The notes beneath the pieces were generated by a model, which ran no database searches, was not told the DNA's origin, and was given only the letters and a program-made list of their open reading frames with translations. The position numbers and the translations under genes were made by a program. From NCBI GenBank assembly GCA_044507525.1, contig JBIQJM010000006.1, positions 17,700-81,699 on the forward strand: a DNA stretch of 64,000 bases. The letters run 5' to 3'. Every line of letters begins with the position of its first letter. The first letter of the stretch is position 1. Of this stretch, positions 18,519-27,746 are shown one piece after another. This DNA comes from Zeimonas sp044507525 (lineage in GTDB: Bacteria; Pseudomonadota; Gammaproteobacteria; Burkholderiales; Burkholderiaceae_E).

Positions 18519-21500
18519 ATGAACGCACCCGACCTCTCCGGCGCGGTGCGATCCGCACTCGCCGACTACCGCCTCTCCGATGCGGTCTGTGCCACGTCGG
18601 GGCGGGTCTTCGTCACCGGAACGCAGGCGCTCGTGCGCCTGCCGCTGATGCAGCGCGCGCTCGACGCCGAGCGCGGGCTCGACACCGCGGGCTTCATCAG
18701 CGGCTACCGCGGCTCGCCGCTCGGCGCCTACGACCAGCAGCTGTGGAAGAACCGCGAGTCGCTCGAGGCGGCGCGCGTGCGTTTCCTCGCGGCGGTCAAC
18801 GAGGAACTCGCCGCTACCGCGGTGCTCGGCTCGCAGGAGGTCGAGAGCGACCCGCAGCGCACGGTCGACGCGGTCTTCGGGCTCTGGTACGGCAAGGGGC
18901 CGGGGGTCGACCGCGCCGGCGACGCGCTCAAGCACGGCAACGCGCGCGGCGCTTCGCCGCACGGCGGCGTGCTGGTCGTCGCCGGCGACGACCACGGCTG
19001 CGTGTCGTCGGCGTTCTCGCACCAGAGCGACTACGCGATGATGTCGTGGCGCATGCCGGTGCTCAGCCCGGCAAGCGTCTCCGAGCTGATCGAATTCGGG
19101 CTCTACGGCTGGGCGCTGTCGCGCGCTTCGGGCGCGTGGGTCGGCATGAAGGCGATCTCCGAAGTGGTCGAGAGCGCTTCGAGCGTCGACCTCGATGCGA
19201 TCGTCGACGGCGTGCCGGCTCCCGTCGCCGAGGACTTCCATGCCTTCGACCGCTCGCTCGTCAGCCTGCACCTGCGCCCCGACGAGATCCCGAACCTCGC
19301 GATCGAGGCGCGAATGGCGGCGCGGCTCGATGCGGTGCGCGCTTTCGCGCAGCTGCGTTCGATCGACCGCCTCGTCGCCGATTCGCCGCGCGCGCGCGTG
19401 GGCATCGTCACCTGCGGCAAGGCGCATCGCGACCTGCTCGAAGCGCTGCGGCGCATCGACGTGACGCTCGACGAGCTCGCGCTTGCCGGCGTGCGCGTCT
19501 ACAAGATCGGGCTCGCCTATCCGATCGAGCCGCTTCGCGCGCTCGCCTTCGCGCGCGGACTCGACGAGGTGCTCGTCGTCGAGGAGAAAGGCCCGGTCGT
19601 CGAGCAGCAGCTGCGGCAGCTGCTGTACAACGCGCCCGCCGATTCGCGGCCGACCATCGTCGGCAAGCACGACGCGGCCGGCGCGCCGCTGCTGTCCGAG
19701 CTCGGCGAACTGCGCCCCTCGCGCGTGCTGCCGGTGCTCACGCAGTGGCTCGCCCGCCATTGCCCGTCGCTCGACCGGCGCGATCGCATCGAGGAGTTCG
19801 TTCGTCCGTCGTTGCCGTCGAACGCGGCCGATTCGCTGCGCCGCATTCCGTTCTTCTGTTCGGGCTGTCCGCACAACACGTCCACGCGCGTGCCCGAAGG
19901 TTCGCGCGCGCAGTCGGGCATCGGCTGCCACGGAATGGCGATGTGGATGAACCGCGACACGAGCGGGCTCGTGCAGATGGGCGGCGAGGGCGCGAACTGG
20001 GTCGCGCACGGCGCCTTCACGCGCACGCCGCACGTCTTCCAGAACCTCGGCGACGGCACCTACTTCCACTCGGGCTCGCTCGCGATCCGGCAGGCGATCG
20101 CCGCCGGCGCGAACGTCACCTACAAGATCCTGCACAACGATGCGGTCGCGATGACCGGCGGCCAGCATCCCGACGGCGCGGTGAACGCCGCGTCGATCGC
20201 CCGGCAGGTGCGCGCCGAGGGCGTCGAGCGCATCGCGCTCGTCTCCGACGACCCCGAGCCGCATCGCCGCAACGCGGCGTCGTTCCCTCCCGGCACGACC
20301 TTCCATCGGCGCGACGCGCTCGACGCGGTCCAGCGCGAGCTGCGCGAGACGCCCGGCGTCACCGCGCTCGTCTACGACCAGACCTGCGCCGCCGAGAAGC
20401 GGCGCCGGCGCAAGCGCAACGAATACCCCGATCCGCCGCGGCGTGTCGTCATCAACGAGGCCGTCTGCGAGGGCTGCGGCGACTGCAGCGCGAAGTCGAA
20501 CTGCCTGTCGGTGGTCCCGGTCGACACGCCTTCCGGGCGCAAGCGGCGCATCGACCAGGCGAGCTGCAACAAGGACTACCGCTGCGCCGACGGCTTCTGT
20601 CCGAGCTTCGTGTCGGTGGAGGGTGGGCAGCCGCGGCGCCGCTCGTCGTCGCTCGATCGCGGCCGCTTCGACGCGCTCGTCGCCCGCCTGCCCGACGTCG
20701 CCCCCGGCGACTGGAGCGGGCCCTGCGACCTGCTCGTCACCGGCGTCGGCGGCACCGGCGTCGTCACCGTGGGCGCGGTCATCGCGATGGCGGCGCATCT
20801 CGAAGGCCGGCACGCGTCGGTGCTCGACTTCATGGGCTTCGCACAGAAGGGGGGCAGCGTCCTGTCGCACGTGCGGCTGGCCGTGGACGCCGAGGCCCTG
20901 AACCAGGTGCGCATCGACACGCAGCAGGCCGACGCGCTGCTCGCCTGCGATCCGGTCGTCGCCGCGAGCGACGACGCGCTGCAGTCGGTGCGCCTGGGCC
21001 GCACGCGGATCGTCGCCAACCGGCACGTGCTGCCGATGGCGATGCAGGTCACCGACCCCGATGCGAGGGTCCCGCTCGACGCGGTGCTCGCGAAGCTCGC
21101 GTCGGCAGCGGGCGACGACCTCGTCGACGTCTTCGACGCCCACGCGCTCGCACTGCGCGCGATGGGCGACGCCATCGGCGCGAACATCGTGCTGCTCGGC
21201 TACGCGTGGCAGCGCGGCCTCGTTCCGGTTTCCGGCGCGGCGATCGAGCGGGCGATCGAGCTGAACGGCGTGGCGATCGAGGCGAATCGCATCGCGTTCC
21301 GTCTCGGGCGGCTCGCCGCGCACGATGCGGGCGCGCTCGACGCGCTGCTCGCGCCGCGTCCCGCGCCGGCGAGCGCCGACGACGAATCTCTGACGGCGCT
21401 CGTCGATCGGCTCGAGCGGCAACTCGCCGCGTACCAGGACCCCCGCTACGCTGCGCGCCTGCGGGCGCTCGTCGAGCGGGTCGAGCGCGCCGAGCGCCCG

Positions 21501-22115
21501 CTGCGCGCCGACGGCGAGTCGCTGGAGCTTGCGCCGATCGTGGCCCGCACCTACGCGAAGCTGCTCGCCTACAAGGACGAGTACGAGGTCGCTCGCCTGT
21601 ACGCGTCGGAGGAGTTTCGCCGCTCGATCGAGGACCAGTTCGAGGGTACGTACTCGCTGAGCGTCCAGCTCGCGCCTCCGCTGCTGGCGCGCCGGGGGCC
21701 CGACGGCCTGCCGCGCAAGATGCGCTTCGGCCCCTGGGTGTTTCCGGTGTTCCGTGCGCTCGCCGCGATGCGCCGCCTGCGCGGCACGCCGCTCGATCCC
21801 TTCGGCTACACGGCGGAGCGGCGCATCGAGCGCGCGCTCGTGCGCGACTACGCGGCGCTGGTCGACGAGCTGCTCGCGCGGCTCGATGCCGGCACGCTCG
21901 CCGCCGCCTGCGCGCTGGCCGCGGTGCCCGACGCGATTCGCGGCTACGGTCACGTGAAGCTGCGCCATCTCGTGCAGGCGAAGAAGCGAGAGTGGGCGCT
22001 TGCTCGCGGGATGGGCTTCGAAGCGCCGGTGTCGGATGCCGTGCGGCGCGCGGTCGAGCAGGCGGCGGCGCCCTCGGTCGCGCAGATTCCGGTGGTCGTC
22101 GAGCGCACGCGCTGA
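18519..22115 (+). CDS. Indolepyruvate ferredoxin oxidoreductase, fused subunits
   Basis: A 1198-residue single-chain 2-oxoacid:ferredoxin oxidoreductase that oxidatively decarboxylates aryl-pyruvates from aromatic amino acid transamination to aryl-acyl-CoA. The N-terminal part holds the pyrimidine-binding and TPP domains (GFISGYRGSPLGAYD; later GIGCHGMAMWM and MGGEGANWVAHGAF). A ferredoxin-like segment near residues 645-665 has CEGCGDCSAKSNC, consistent with Fe-S ligation. The C-terminal half has the gamma domain (LLVTGVGGTGVVTVGAVI). The length is usual for the proteobacterial fused form. The ATG at 18519 sits inside the palindrome TGATCGATCA. The partner lrp gene is divergent. Confidence 0.93.
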   Translation: MNAPDLSGAVRSALADYRLSDAVCATSGRVFVTGTQALVRLPLMQRALDAERGLDTAGFISGYRGSPLGAYDQQLWKNRESLEAARVRFLAAVNEELAATAVLGSQEVESDPQRTVDAVFGLWYGKGPGVDRAGDALKHGNARGASPHGGVLVVAGDDHGCVSSAFSHQSDYAMMSWRMPVLSPASVSELIEFGLYGWALSRASGAWVGMKAISEVVESASSVDLDAIVDGVPAPVAEDFHAFDRSLVSLHLRPDEIPNLAIEARMAARLDAVRAFAQLRSIDRLVADSPRARVGIVTCGKAHRDLLEALRRIDVTLDELALAGVRVYKIGLAYPIEPLRALAFARGLDEVLVVEEKGPVVEQQLRQLLYNAPADSRPTIVGKHDAAGAPLLSELGELRPSRVLPVLTQWLARHCPSLDRRDRIEEFVRPSLPSNAADSLRRIPFFCSGCPHNTSTRVPEGSRAQSGIGCHGMAMWMNRDTSGLVQMGGEGANWVAHGAFTRTPHVFQNLGDGTYFHSGSLAIRQAIAAGANVTYKILHNDAVAMTGGQHPDGAVNAASIARQVRAEGVERIALVSDDPEPHRRNAASFPPGTTFHRRDALDAVQRELRETPGVTALVYDQTCAAEKRRRRKRNEYPDPPRRVVINEAVCEGCGDCSAKSNCLSVVPVDTPSGRKRRIDQASCNKDYRCADGFCPSFVSVEGGQPRRRSSSLDRGRFDALVARLPDVAPGDWSGPCDLLVTGVGGTGVVTVGAVIAMAAHLEGRHASVLDFMGFAQKGGSVLSHVRLAVDAEALNQVRIDTQQADALLACDPVVAASDDALQSVRLGRTRIVANRHVLPMAMQVTDPDARVPLDAVLAKLASAAGDDLVDVFDAHALALRAMGDAIGANIVLLGYAWQRGLVPVSGAAIERAIELNGVAIEANRIAFRLGRLAAHDAGALDALLAPRPAPASADDESLTALVDRLERQLAAYQDPRYAARLRALVERVERAERPLRADGESLELAPIVARTYAKLLAYKDEYEVARLYASEEFRRSIEDQFEGTYSLSVQLAPPLLARRGPDGLPRKMRFGPWVFPVFRALAAMRRLRGTPLDPFGYTAERRIERALVRDYAALVDELLARLDAGTLAAACALAAVPDAIRGYGHVKLRHLVQAKKREWALARGMGFEAPVSDAVRRAVEQAAAPSVAQIPVVVERTR

Positions 22116-22139
22116 GCCGCGCCTTCCCGCGACGGGTTC

Positions 22140-22145
22140 TACAAT
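22140..22145 (+). promoter_or_regulatory. -10 box (TACAAT) of the cystathionine beta-lyase gene
   Basis: TACAAT followed by CG lies 26 nt before the ATG at 22172, in the short gap after the oxidoreductase gene. No good -35 hexamer is seen. Confidence 0.5.
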
Positions 22146-22171
22146 CGGGCGCGTGACCCGTCGCCCCCCGC

Positions 22172-23401
22172 ATGCCTGAAGAACGATCCGCAGACCGGCT
22201 CGCGACGCGCCTGTGCGCCGCCGGCCGCGACGACGATCCGGCCTTCACCGCCGCCAGCGTACCCGTGCACCGCGCGTCGACGGTGCTGTTCGACACGCTC
22301 GCGGCAACCGATGCGGCGAGCGCCGCCGTCGCGGCCGGTCGCGCGCGCGCGACGACCTACGGAACGGTCGGCACGCCGACGACGATCGCGCTGATGGACG
22401 CACTGTGCGAGATCGAGGGCGGCGGCCACGCGGTGCGGGCCAGCCTGATGCCCTCCGGGCTCGCCGCGATCACCACTGCGCTGTTCGCCGTGCTCGCGCC
22501 CGGCGATCACGTGCTCGTCGCCGACTCGTCGTACGGGCCCACGCGCGTGTTCTGCGACGGGCTGCTCGCGCGTTTCGGCGTCCGCACCAGCTACTACGAC
22601 CCGACGATCGGCGCGGCGATCGAATCGCAGTTCCGCCCGGAGACGAAGCTGGTCTGGCTGGAGAGCCCCGGCAGCTACACCTTCGAGGTGCAGGACGTGC
22701 CGGCGATCTGCGCCGTCGCACGGGCGCGCGGTGTCCTCACGATGATCGACAACACCTGGGCGTCGCCGGTGTTCGCGCGGCCCTTCGACTGGGGCGTGGA
22801 CGCCTCGGTGATCGCGCTGACGAAGTACTGGGGCGGCCACTCCGACGTGCTGATGGGAGCGGTCGTCGTGCGCGAGTCGTTGTGGCCGCTGCTCTGGGGC
22901 GCGGTCCGCCAGCTCGGCCAGTGCGCCGGCGGCGACGACGCGTACCTGGTGCTGCGCGGCCTGCGCAGCGCCGACGCGCGGATGCGCCGCCACGAGGCGA
23001 ACGCGCTCGAAGTCGCCCGCTGGCTCGAGTCGCGCCCGGAAGTCGCCCGCGTGCTGCACCCGGCGCTGTCCTCGCACCCGCAGCACGCGTTGTGGCGACG
23101 TGATTTCTCCGGGGCGAGCGGCCTGTTCTCCTTCGAGCTCGATCGCGCGCTCGTCGTGCCGGCCCGGGAGAGCGCCGCGCTCGCCGCCTTCTGCGAGCGG
23201 CGACGGCACTTCGCGATCGGCTATTCGTGGGGCGGCTTCGAGAGTCTCGTCATGCCGGCGCGCATCGATCGCATGCGCACGGCGAAAGCGTGGACCGGCG
23301 GGCCGCTGGTGCGGCTGCACGTCGGGCTCGAGGATCCGGTCGACCTGATCGCCGACCTGGAGGAAGGCTTCGGCGCGATGCGCCGGGCGCTCGAAGCGTA
23401 G
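22172..23401 (+). CDS. metC: Cystathionine beta-lyase (MetC-type, PLP)
   Basis: A 409-residue fold-type I PLP enzyme of the Cys/Met metabolism family. It is expected to split cystathionine into homocysteine, pyruvate and ammonia. Seen: substrate/PLP loop TTYGTVGTPTT near residues 64-74, LMPSGLAAITTAL, the PLP Asp in MIDNTWASPV, and the Schiff-base Lys K218 in ALTKYWGGHSDVLMG. The WGGxxSL motif near the C-terminus (SWGGFESLVMP) is characteristic of MetC. It has its own promoter. Some family members desulfhydrate cysteine or act on other thioether substrates; sequence alone cannot exclude this. Confidence 0.9.
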   Translation: MPEERSADRLATRLCAAGRDDDPAFTAASVPVHRASTVLFDTLAATDAASAAVAAGRARATTYGTVGTPTTIALMDALCEIEGGGHAVRASLMPSGLAAITTALFAVLAPGDHVLVADSSYGPTRVFCDGLLARFGVRTSYYDPTIGAAIESQFRPETKLVWLESPGSYTFEVQDVPAICAVARARGVLTMIDNTWASPVFARPFDWGVDASVIALTKYWGGHSDVLMGAVVVRESLWPLLWGAVRQLGQCAGGDDAYLVLRGLRSADARMRRHEANALEVARWLESRPEVARVLHPALSSHPQHALWRRDFSGASGLFSFELDRALVVPARESAALAAFCERRRHFAIGYSWGGFESLVMPARIDRMRTAKAWTGGPLVRLHVGLEDPVDLIADLEEGFGAMRRALEA

Positions 23402-23493
23402 TCGAATCCGGCGGCTGCGCGCTGCGCTCGCCCGCCTGCCTGCCGTCGCGGTTCGGCGTCGGGCGCAATCGGCGGGGCCAACGCGCGACCGGT

Positions 23494-25335
23494 TCAGGCG
23501 GACCGGCTCCTGCGTTGCCAGGGCGCTCGCAGGCCCGGCTCTCGCCCGGTCACGAGATAGTCGAGCGTTCCGCGGTCGTGCAGCCCGATCGCCAACCGGC
23601 GACGCGCCGCCTCCTTGCCGGCGAACAGCAGCTCGTCGCCTTCCGCCAGGGTCCAGTCGTCGCCCGGCAGCAGCGTCTCGCGGCCTTCGCGCAGCGCGAG
23701 CAGGGCCGTCGCCTCGACGCGCGTTGCGCGGTCTCGCGGATCGCGCAGCAGCTCGCCCAGGCGCAGCGCGCGCCGGCTCGCATCGACGCGCGACGCGCCG
23801 GCCGCATCGGGACTGCGTTCGCAGACGGCCGGCGCCTGTTCGCGATCGATGCGCAGCTCCCAGGTTGCCGGCGAGCGCTTGCCGCTCGCCTCGCGCAGCC
23901 GATGGATGACGTCGTCGGCCCATCCGTCGGTCTGCCGGCGCACGTTGCGCAGGAAGCGCAGCAGCAGCGGAGAGGTGAGCAGTGCCACGCATTCGTCGGC
24001 GACGATCTCGCTCGGCCGCATCACGAGGTCGGCACCGAAGTGCTCGAACAGCATCGCGTTGCCTGCCTCGTTCTGGCGCAGCACCACGAAGAGCTTCGGG
24101 TTGATCGACTGCGCGAGCCGCGCGATCGCGAGGTTGCGGAGGTCGCTCGCGGTGCCGACGACGATCGCGCCCGCCGAAGCGACGCCGGCATGCGCGAGCG
24201 TGTCGCGCCGCGTGCCGTCGCCGGCGATCACGGCGATTCCCCGTTCGCCGTCGCCGACCTCGCCGGGCTCGACCACGCAGACCTCGATGCCGTGGTCGCG
24301 CAGGCGATGCGCGACCGCGCGGCCGAATCGACCGTAGCCGCAGACGATCCAGGCGCCCTGCGGCGGCGCAAGCTCGCGCGGCAGCGGCGATCCGTGCAAT
24401 GCGGTGAGCCAGTCGAAGAGCCGATGGCAACCGGGCGCGCGCAGCGCCATCGCCAGCTGCTCGGCGAAGGCGACGAAGGGATCGACGATGCGGGGCTTGC
24501 CCGACGCCTGCATCAGCGCCGTGGTCTGCGCCGAATCCGAGCGCGCGATCAGGGTCGCGCGCGGGTTCAGCAGCGAGGCGGTGATGACCGCCGCGAGGTT
24601 CGCCGCGTCGTCGTTCGTCAGCGCGAGCACCGCGCGGCACGACGGGTGGCGCAGCCCGGCGCGCACCAGCGCCTGCGGCCGGCTCGCGTCGTCCTGGATC
24701 GCGACGACGTCGTTGCGGAAATCCTCGAGATCGAGCGCCTGCAGGCGTGCGGCGTCGAGCTCGACGACGACGAAGCGCATGCCGAGGCGATCGAAGATGC
24801 GCGTCAGCTGCAGCCCGGTGTCGCCGCAGCCGAGCACGAGCAGGAAGGGCTCGCCGATGCGGCGTACGCTGCGCTCGAAGCGGATCGCGGCGATCGCGCG
24901 CCGGAAGGCGGCATCCTGCACCGCCGTCAGCGCGGCGAGCAGCGTGTACGTCCAGGCAACGACCGACAGGTAGATCACGAACGCCGCCCACATCCGCTGC
25001 CCATCCGAGAATGCGACGGGCAGCTCGCCGAAGCCGATCGTCGTCGCCGTGTAGGTGACGAAGTAGAACGCGTGGAAGAAGCTCAGCGGCGCGGTCGCGC
25101 GGCCGGCGTCGTCGACGCCCGGGATGAGCGTGAAGCCGGCGATCGAGACCGCGAAGACGGCGAGCACGACGAGCAGCGGCGTGCGCAGCCGCCGGAGCAG
25201 CAGATGGAGCACGCTCGCATGCGGCAGCGTGCTCGCATATTGCAGCCCGCCCGCAGACGGCAGCCCGCTCGCAGGCGGCAGCCCGCCATCCTGCGAGGCC
25301 CGAATCGCGTCGGGGGCCGGCTCGCCGTTCGCCAT
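23494..25335 (-). CDS. Kch-type potassium channel with two RCK (TrkA-N) domains
   Basis: 613 residues. After a repeat-rich N-terminus (residues about 15-45), one TM helix near 53-73, a pore loop with filter TTIGFGE near 98-104, and a second TM helix near 113-135 form a 2-TM channel. Two nucleotide-binding RCK domains follow: the first begins LLVLGCGDTGLQLTRIFD (about 170), the second WIVCGYGRFGRAVAHRL (about 325). A TrkA-C-like tail ends ALREGRETLLPGDDWTLAEGDE. The filter has GFG in place of the more common GYG. The start at 25335 follows a GGGG-rich ribosome site and lies 25 nt after the small membrane gene, so both are probably one transcript. Confidence 0.92.
   Translation of the reverse strand: MANGEPAPDAIRASQDGGLPPASGLPSAGGLQYASTLPHASVLHLLLRRLRTPLLVVLAVFAVSIAGFTLIPGVDDAGRATAPLSFFHAFYFVTYTATTIGFGELPVAFSDGQRMWAAFVIYLSVVAWTYTLLAALTAVQDAAFRRAIAAIRFERSVRRIGEPFLLVLGCGDTGLQLTRIFDRLGMRFVVVELDAARLQALDLEDFRNDVVAIQDDASRPQALVRAGLRHPSCRAVLALTNDDAANLAAVITASLLNPRATLIARSDSAQTTALMQASGKPRIVDPFVAFAEQLAMALRAPGCHRLFDWLTALHGSPLPRELAPPQGAWIVCGYGRFGRAVAHRLRDHGIEVCVVEPGEVGDGERGIAVIAGDGTRRDTLAHAGVASAGAIVVGTASDLRNLAIARLAQSINPKLFVVLRQNEAGNAMLFEHFGADLVMRPSEIVADECVALLTSPLLLRFLRNVRRQTDGWADDVIHRLREASGKRSPATWELRIDREQAPAVCERSPDAAGASRVDASRRALRLGELLRDPRDRATRVEATALLALREGRETLLPGDDWTLAEGDELLFAGKEAARRRLAIGLHDRGTLDYLVTGREPGLRAPWQRRSRSA
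25213..25284 (-). repeat. Four tandem 18-bp repeats in the channel N-terminus
   Basis: Four head-to-tail 18-bp units (25267-25284, 25249-25266, 25231-25248, 25213-25230) encode the repeated residues GLPPAS, GLPSAG, GLQYAS and TLPHAS in the cytoplasmic N-terminal tail of the potassium channel. Unit length is a multiple of three, so copy number could vary without a frameshift. Confidence 0.85.
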
Positions 25336-25360
25336 TCGTTTCCCCGGGGGGAGCGCCGCT

Positions 25361-25744
25361 TCAGCGCCGGTAGCTCAGCGTCTCGGCGATCAGCAGCACC
25401 ACCGAGACCACGTTGGCGAACAGCGCGCCGGCCGCGAGGGAGACGACGCTCGCGACGATCTCCGCTTCGGCATGTCCGGCCTGCACGTGCGTGCCCCAGC
25501 TCCAGACGACGGCGGCGATGACCAGCTGCACGACGGCGACGAGACTCGATGCGAGGTGGATCGCGCCGAGCTGCGTGCGGTCGCCGAGCTTGAGGATCGT
25601 CGCGACGACGTTCACGACGATCGCCGCGAACAGCTCGCTGACCTGGTGGTGCGTGGCGACGTCGATGTCGCCGACGACGAAGCCGAAGTTCAGCGTCGCC
25701 GCCAGGAGGATGAAGAAACCGAAGACGACCTTCCCGGTGTTCAT
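25361..25744 (-). CDS. Small four-helix membrane protein (DUF6394-like)
   Basis: 127 residues with about four hydrophobic helices (KVVFGFFILLAATLNFGFVV near 4-24, FAAIVVNVVATILKLG near 38-55, ASSLVAVVQLVIAAVVWSW near 63-82, and VASVVSLAAGALFANVVSVV near 92-112). It resembles a conserved proteobacterial membrane protein that I recall as DUF6394 and that often precedes Kch-type channels. Start MNTGKV at 25744 gives the family-like N-terminus. The potassium channel gene follows 25 nt downstream, so an accessory role for the channel is a reasonable guess. A TACACT -10-like box on the - strand (25818-25813) may drive the pair. Confidence 0.8.
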   Translation of the reverse strand: MNTGKVVFGFFILLAATLNFGFVVGDIDVATHHQVSELFAAIVVNVVATILKLGDRTQLGAIHLASSLVAVVQLVIAAVVWSWGTHVQAGHAEAEIVASVVSLAAGALFANVVSVVLLIAETLSYRR

Positions 25745-25951
25745 GCGGCCTTCCGTTCGCCAGAGGGGCGCGGACCGATGCGGCCGTCCACGCGTAGCAG
25801 CGCTTCGCGCAGAGTGTACTTCGGCGTCTGTCGCCCGCGGCCGCGCCGCAACCACCTGCGCGCCGCCGTGCCGAGCCGACGTTGCAGCGCCACGTCGTCG
25901 CATCGCTGCCGGAAGGCTACCCGCAACGCCCCCCTGGTTGCAGCGAGTGCC

Positions 25952-25957
25952 TACAAT
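25952..25957 (+). promoter_or_regulatory. -10 box (TACAAT) of the acyl-CoA synthetase gene
   Basis: TACAAT in the region upstream of the synthetase. It lies 8 nt before an in-frame ATG at 25966 and 62 nt before the preferred ATG at 26020, so the transcript start would be close to 25966. Confidence 0.5.
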
Positions 25958-26019
25958 CCAGACGAATGCCCGGGTCGTGCAGCCCGGCCGACGGAAACGC
26001 CCGACGACAGGTAGCGACG

Positions 26020-27705
26020 ATGCCCACCCGCCCGAATCCCTACCGCGAGAACCTCGACCGCAATCCCGCGAACCACGTGCCGCTGACGCCGATCAGCCTC
26101 GTGCGCTGGGCCGCCGACGTCTTTCCGGACCGCTGCGCCGTCATCCACGGCCCGCTGCGGCTGACGTGGTCGCAGATGCTCGAACGCGCGCGTCGCCTCG
26201 CATCGGTGCTCGCGGCGCGCGACATCGGCGCCGGCGACACCGTTTCGGTGCTGTTGCCGAACACGCCGCCGATGCTCGACGCGCATTTCGGCGTGCCGAT
26301 GACGGGCGCGGTGCTGAACACGATCAACACGCGCCTGGACGCGTCGACCGTCGCCTTCCAGCTACGCCATTCGGGTGCGAAGGTGTTCCTCGTCGACCGC
26401 GAGTTCTCCGCGCTCGCGCGACAGGCGCTGGACGCGCTCGCCGCCGACGGCCACCCGCTGCCGTTCGTCGTCGACGTCGACGACCCCGTCTACGACGCAG
26501 CGGACGAACGCATCGGCGAGATCGAGTACGAGCAGTGGCTCGCCTCGGGCGACGCGACGCATCCCGCAGGCCTGCCCGAGGACGAATGGGACGCGATCGG
26601 GCTGAACTACACCTCGGGCACGACCGGCGATCCCAAAGGCGTCGTCGTGCATCACCGCGGCGCCTACCTGAACGCGATCGGCAACGTGCTCGCGTGGGCG
26701 CTGCCGCGCCATCCGGTCTACCTCTGGACGTTGCCGATGTTCCACTGCAACGGCTGGTGCTTCCCGTGGACGGTGCCGGCGGTCGCCGGAACGAACGTCT
26801 GCCTGCGTCGCGTCGAGGCGAAGACCATTCTGGAGCTCGTTCGCGCGCACCGCGTCACGCACTACTGCGGCGCACCGATCGTGCACGGCGCGCTGATCGA
26901 CGCGCCGGCCGACTGGAAGCAGGGCATCGACTGGCCGGTGCGCGCGATGGTCGCCGGCGCGGCGCCTCCGGCCTCGATGATCGAGGGCATGGAACGCATG
27001 GGCTGGGAAGTGACGCACGTCTACGGCCTCACCGAGGTGTACGGCCCGGCCTCCGTCTGCGTGAAGCACGAGGCCTGGAACGATCTCGACCTGGCCGGCC
27101 GCGTCGAGCGCAACGCACGCCAGGGCGTGCGCTACCAGGTGCAGGAAGGGCTCACCGTCGTCGATCCGAAGACGATGCAGCCGGTGCCGCACGACGCGGA
27201 GACGATGGGCGAGGTGGTGTTCCGCGGCAACATCGTCATGAAGGGCTACCTGAAGAACGAGAAGGCGAGCGCCGAAGCCTTCGCCGGCGGGTGGTTCCAC
27301 ACCGGCGACCTCGGCGTCGTGCACCCCGACGGCTACGTGAAGCTCAAGGATCGGGCGAAGGACATCATCATCTCGGGCGGCGAGAACATCAGCTCGATCG
27401 AGGTCGAGGACGCGCTGTACAAGCACCCGGCCGTGCTCGCGTGCGCGGTCGTCGCCAAGCCCGACGAGAAATGGGGCGAGACGCCGCTCGCCTTCGTCGA
27501 GCTGCGCGCCGACCGCGTCCCGCGCGGCGCAGACGAGGAGAAGGCGCTGGCCGCCGAGCTGATCGAGCATTGCCGCGCGCACCTGGCGCGCTACAAGGTC
27601 CCGCGCGAGGTGCGTTTCGGCGCGGTGCCGAAGACCTCGACCGGGAAGATCCAGAAACACCTGCTGCGCGCGCAGGCGAGGTCGGCGTCGGCGATCGGCA
27701 GCTGA
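26020..27705 (+). CDS. AMP-forming acyl-CoA synthetase (fatty-acid type)
   Basis: 561 residues, ANL superfamily, activating a carboxylic acid to its acyl-CoA with ATP. P-loop-like motif NYTSGTTGDPKGVVVHH at about 205-221; VYGLTEVYGPASVC (A5); GWFHTGDLGVVHPDGYVKLKDRAKDIIISGG (A7-A8, hinge) and C-terminal Lys in KTSTGKIQKHLLR. The LWTLPMFHCNGWCFPW segment is typical of medium-chain/short-chain members. Start 26020 has AGG 8 nt upstream; the in-frame ATG at 25966 would add 18 residues and would be leaderless relative to the -10 box. The substrate chain length cannot be read from sequence. Confidence 0.92.
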   Translation: MPTRPNPYRENLDRNPANHVPLTPISLVRWAADVFPDRCAVIHGPLRLTWSQMLERARRLASVLAARDIGAGDTVSVLLPNTPPMLDAHFGVPMTGAVLNTINTRLDASTVAFQLRHSGAKVFLVDREFSALARQALDALAADGHPLPFVVDVDDPVYDAADERIGEIEYEQWLASGDATHPAGLPEDEWDAIGLNYTSGTTGDPKGVVVHHRGAYLNAIGNVLAWALPRHPVYLWTLPMFHCNGWCFPWTVPAVAGTNVCLRRVEAKTILELVRAHRVTHYCGAPIVHGALIDAPADWKQGIDWPVRAMVAGAAPPASMIEGMERMGWEVTHVYGLTEVYGPASVCVKHEAWNDLDLAGRVERNARQGVRYQVQEGLTVVDPKTMQPVPHDAETMGEVVFRGNIVMKGYLKNEKASAEAFAGGWFHTGDLGVVHPDGYVKLKDRAKDIIISGGENISSIEVEDALYKHPAVLACAVVAKPDEKWGETPLAFVELRADRVPRGADEEKALAAELIEHCRAHLARYKVPREVRFGAVPKTSTGKIQKHLLRAQARSASAIGS

Positions 27706-27732
27706 GCGCACGGCCCGGCGCGAGGCGGCCAG

Positions 27733-27738
27733 TACAAT
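27733..27738 (+). promoter_or_regulatory. -10 box (TACAAT) of argS, leaderless geometry
   Basis: TACAATCG with only 8 nt between the hexamer and the argS ATG at 27747, and no Shine-Dalgarno sequence between them. Transcription would begin at or 1-2 nt before the start codon. Confidence 0.65.
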
Positions 27739-27746
27739 CGCGCTCC

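Noticed and set aside
25213..25284. CRISPR-like direct repeats
   Set aside because: The units are 18 bp, contiguous, without spacers, and lie in frame inside a gene.
23227..25521. A long + strand open frame across the potassium channel gene
   Set aside because: It is antisense to a clear channel with filter and two RCK domains, and its own translation shows no domain.
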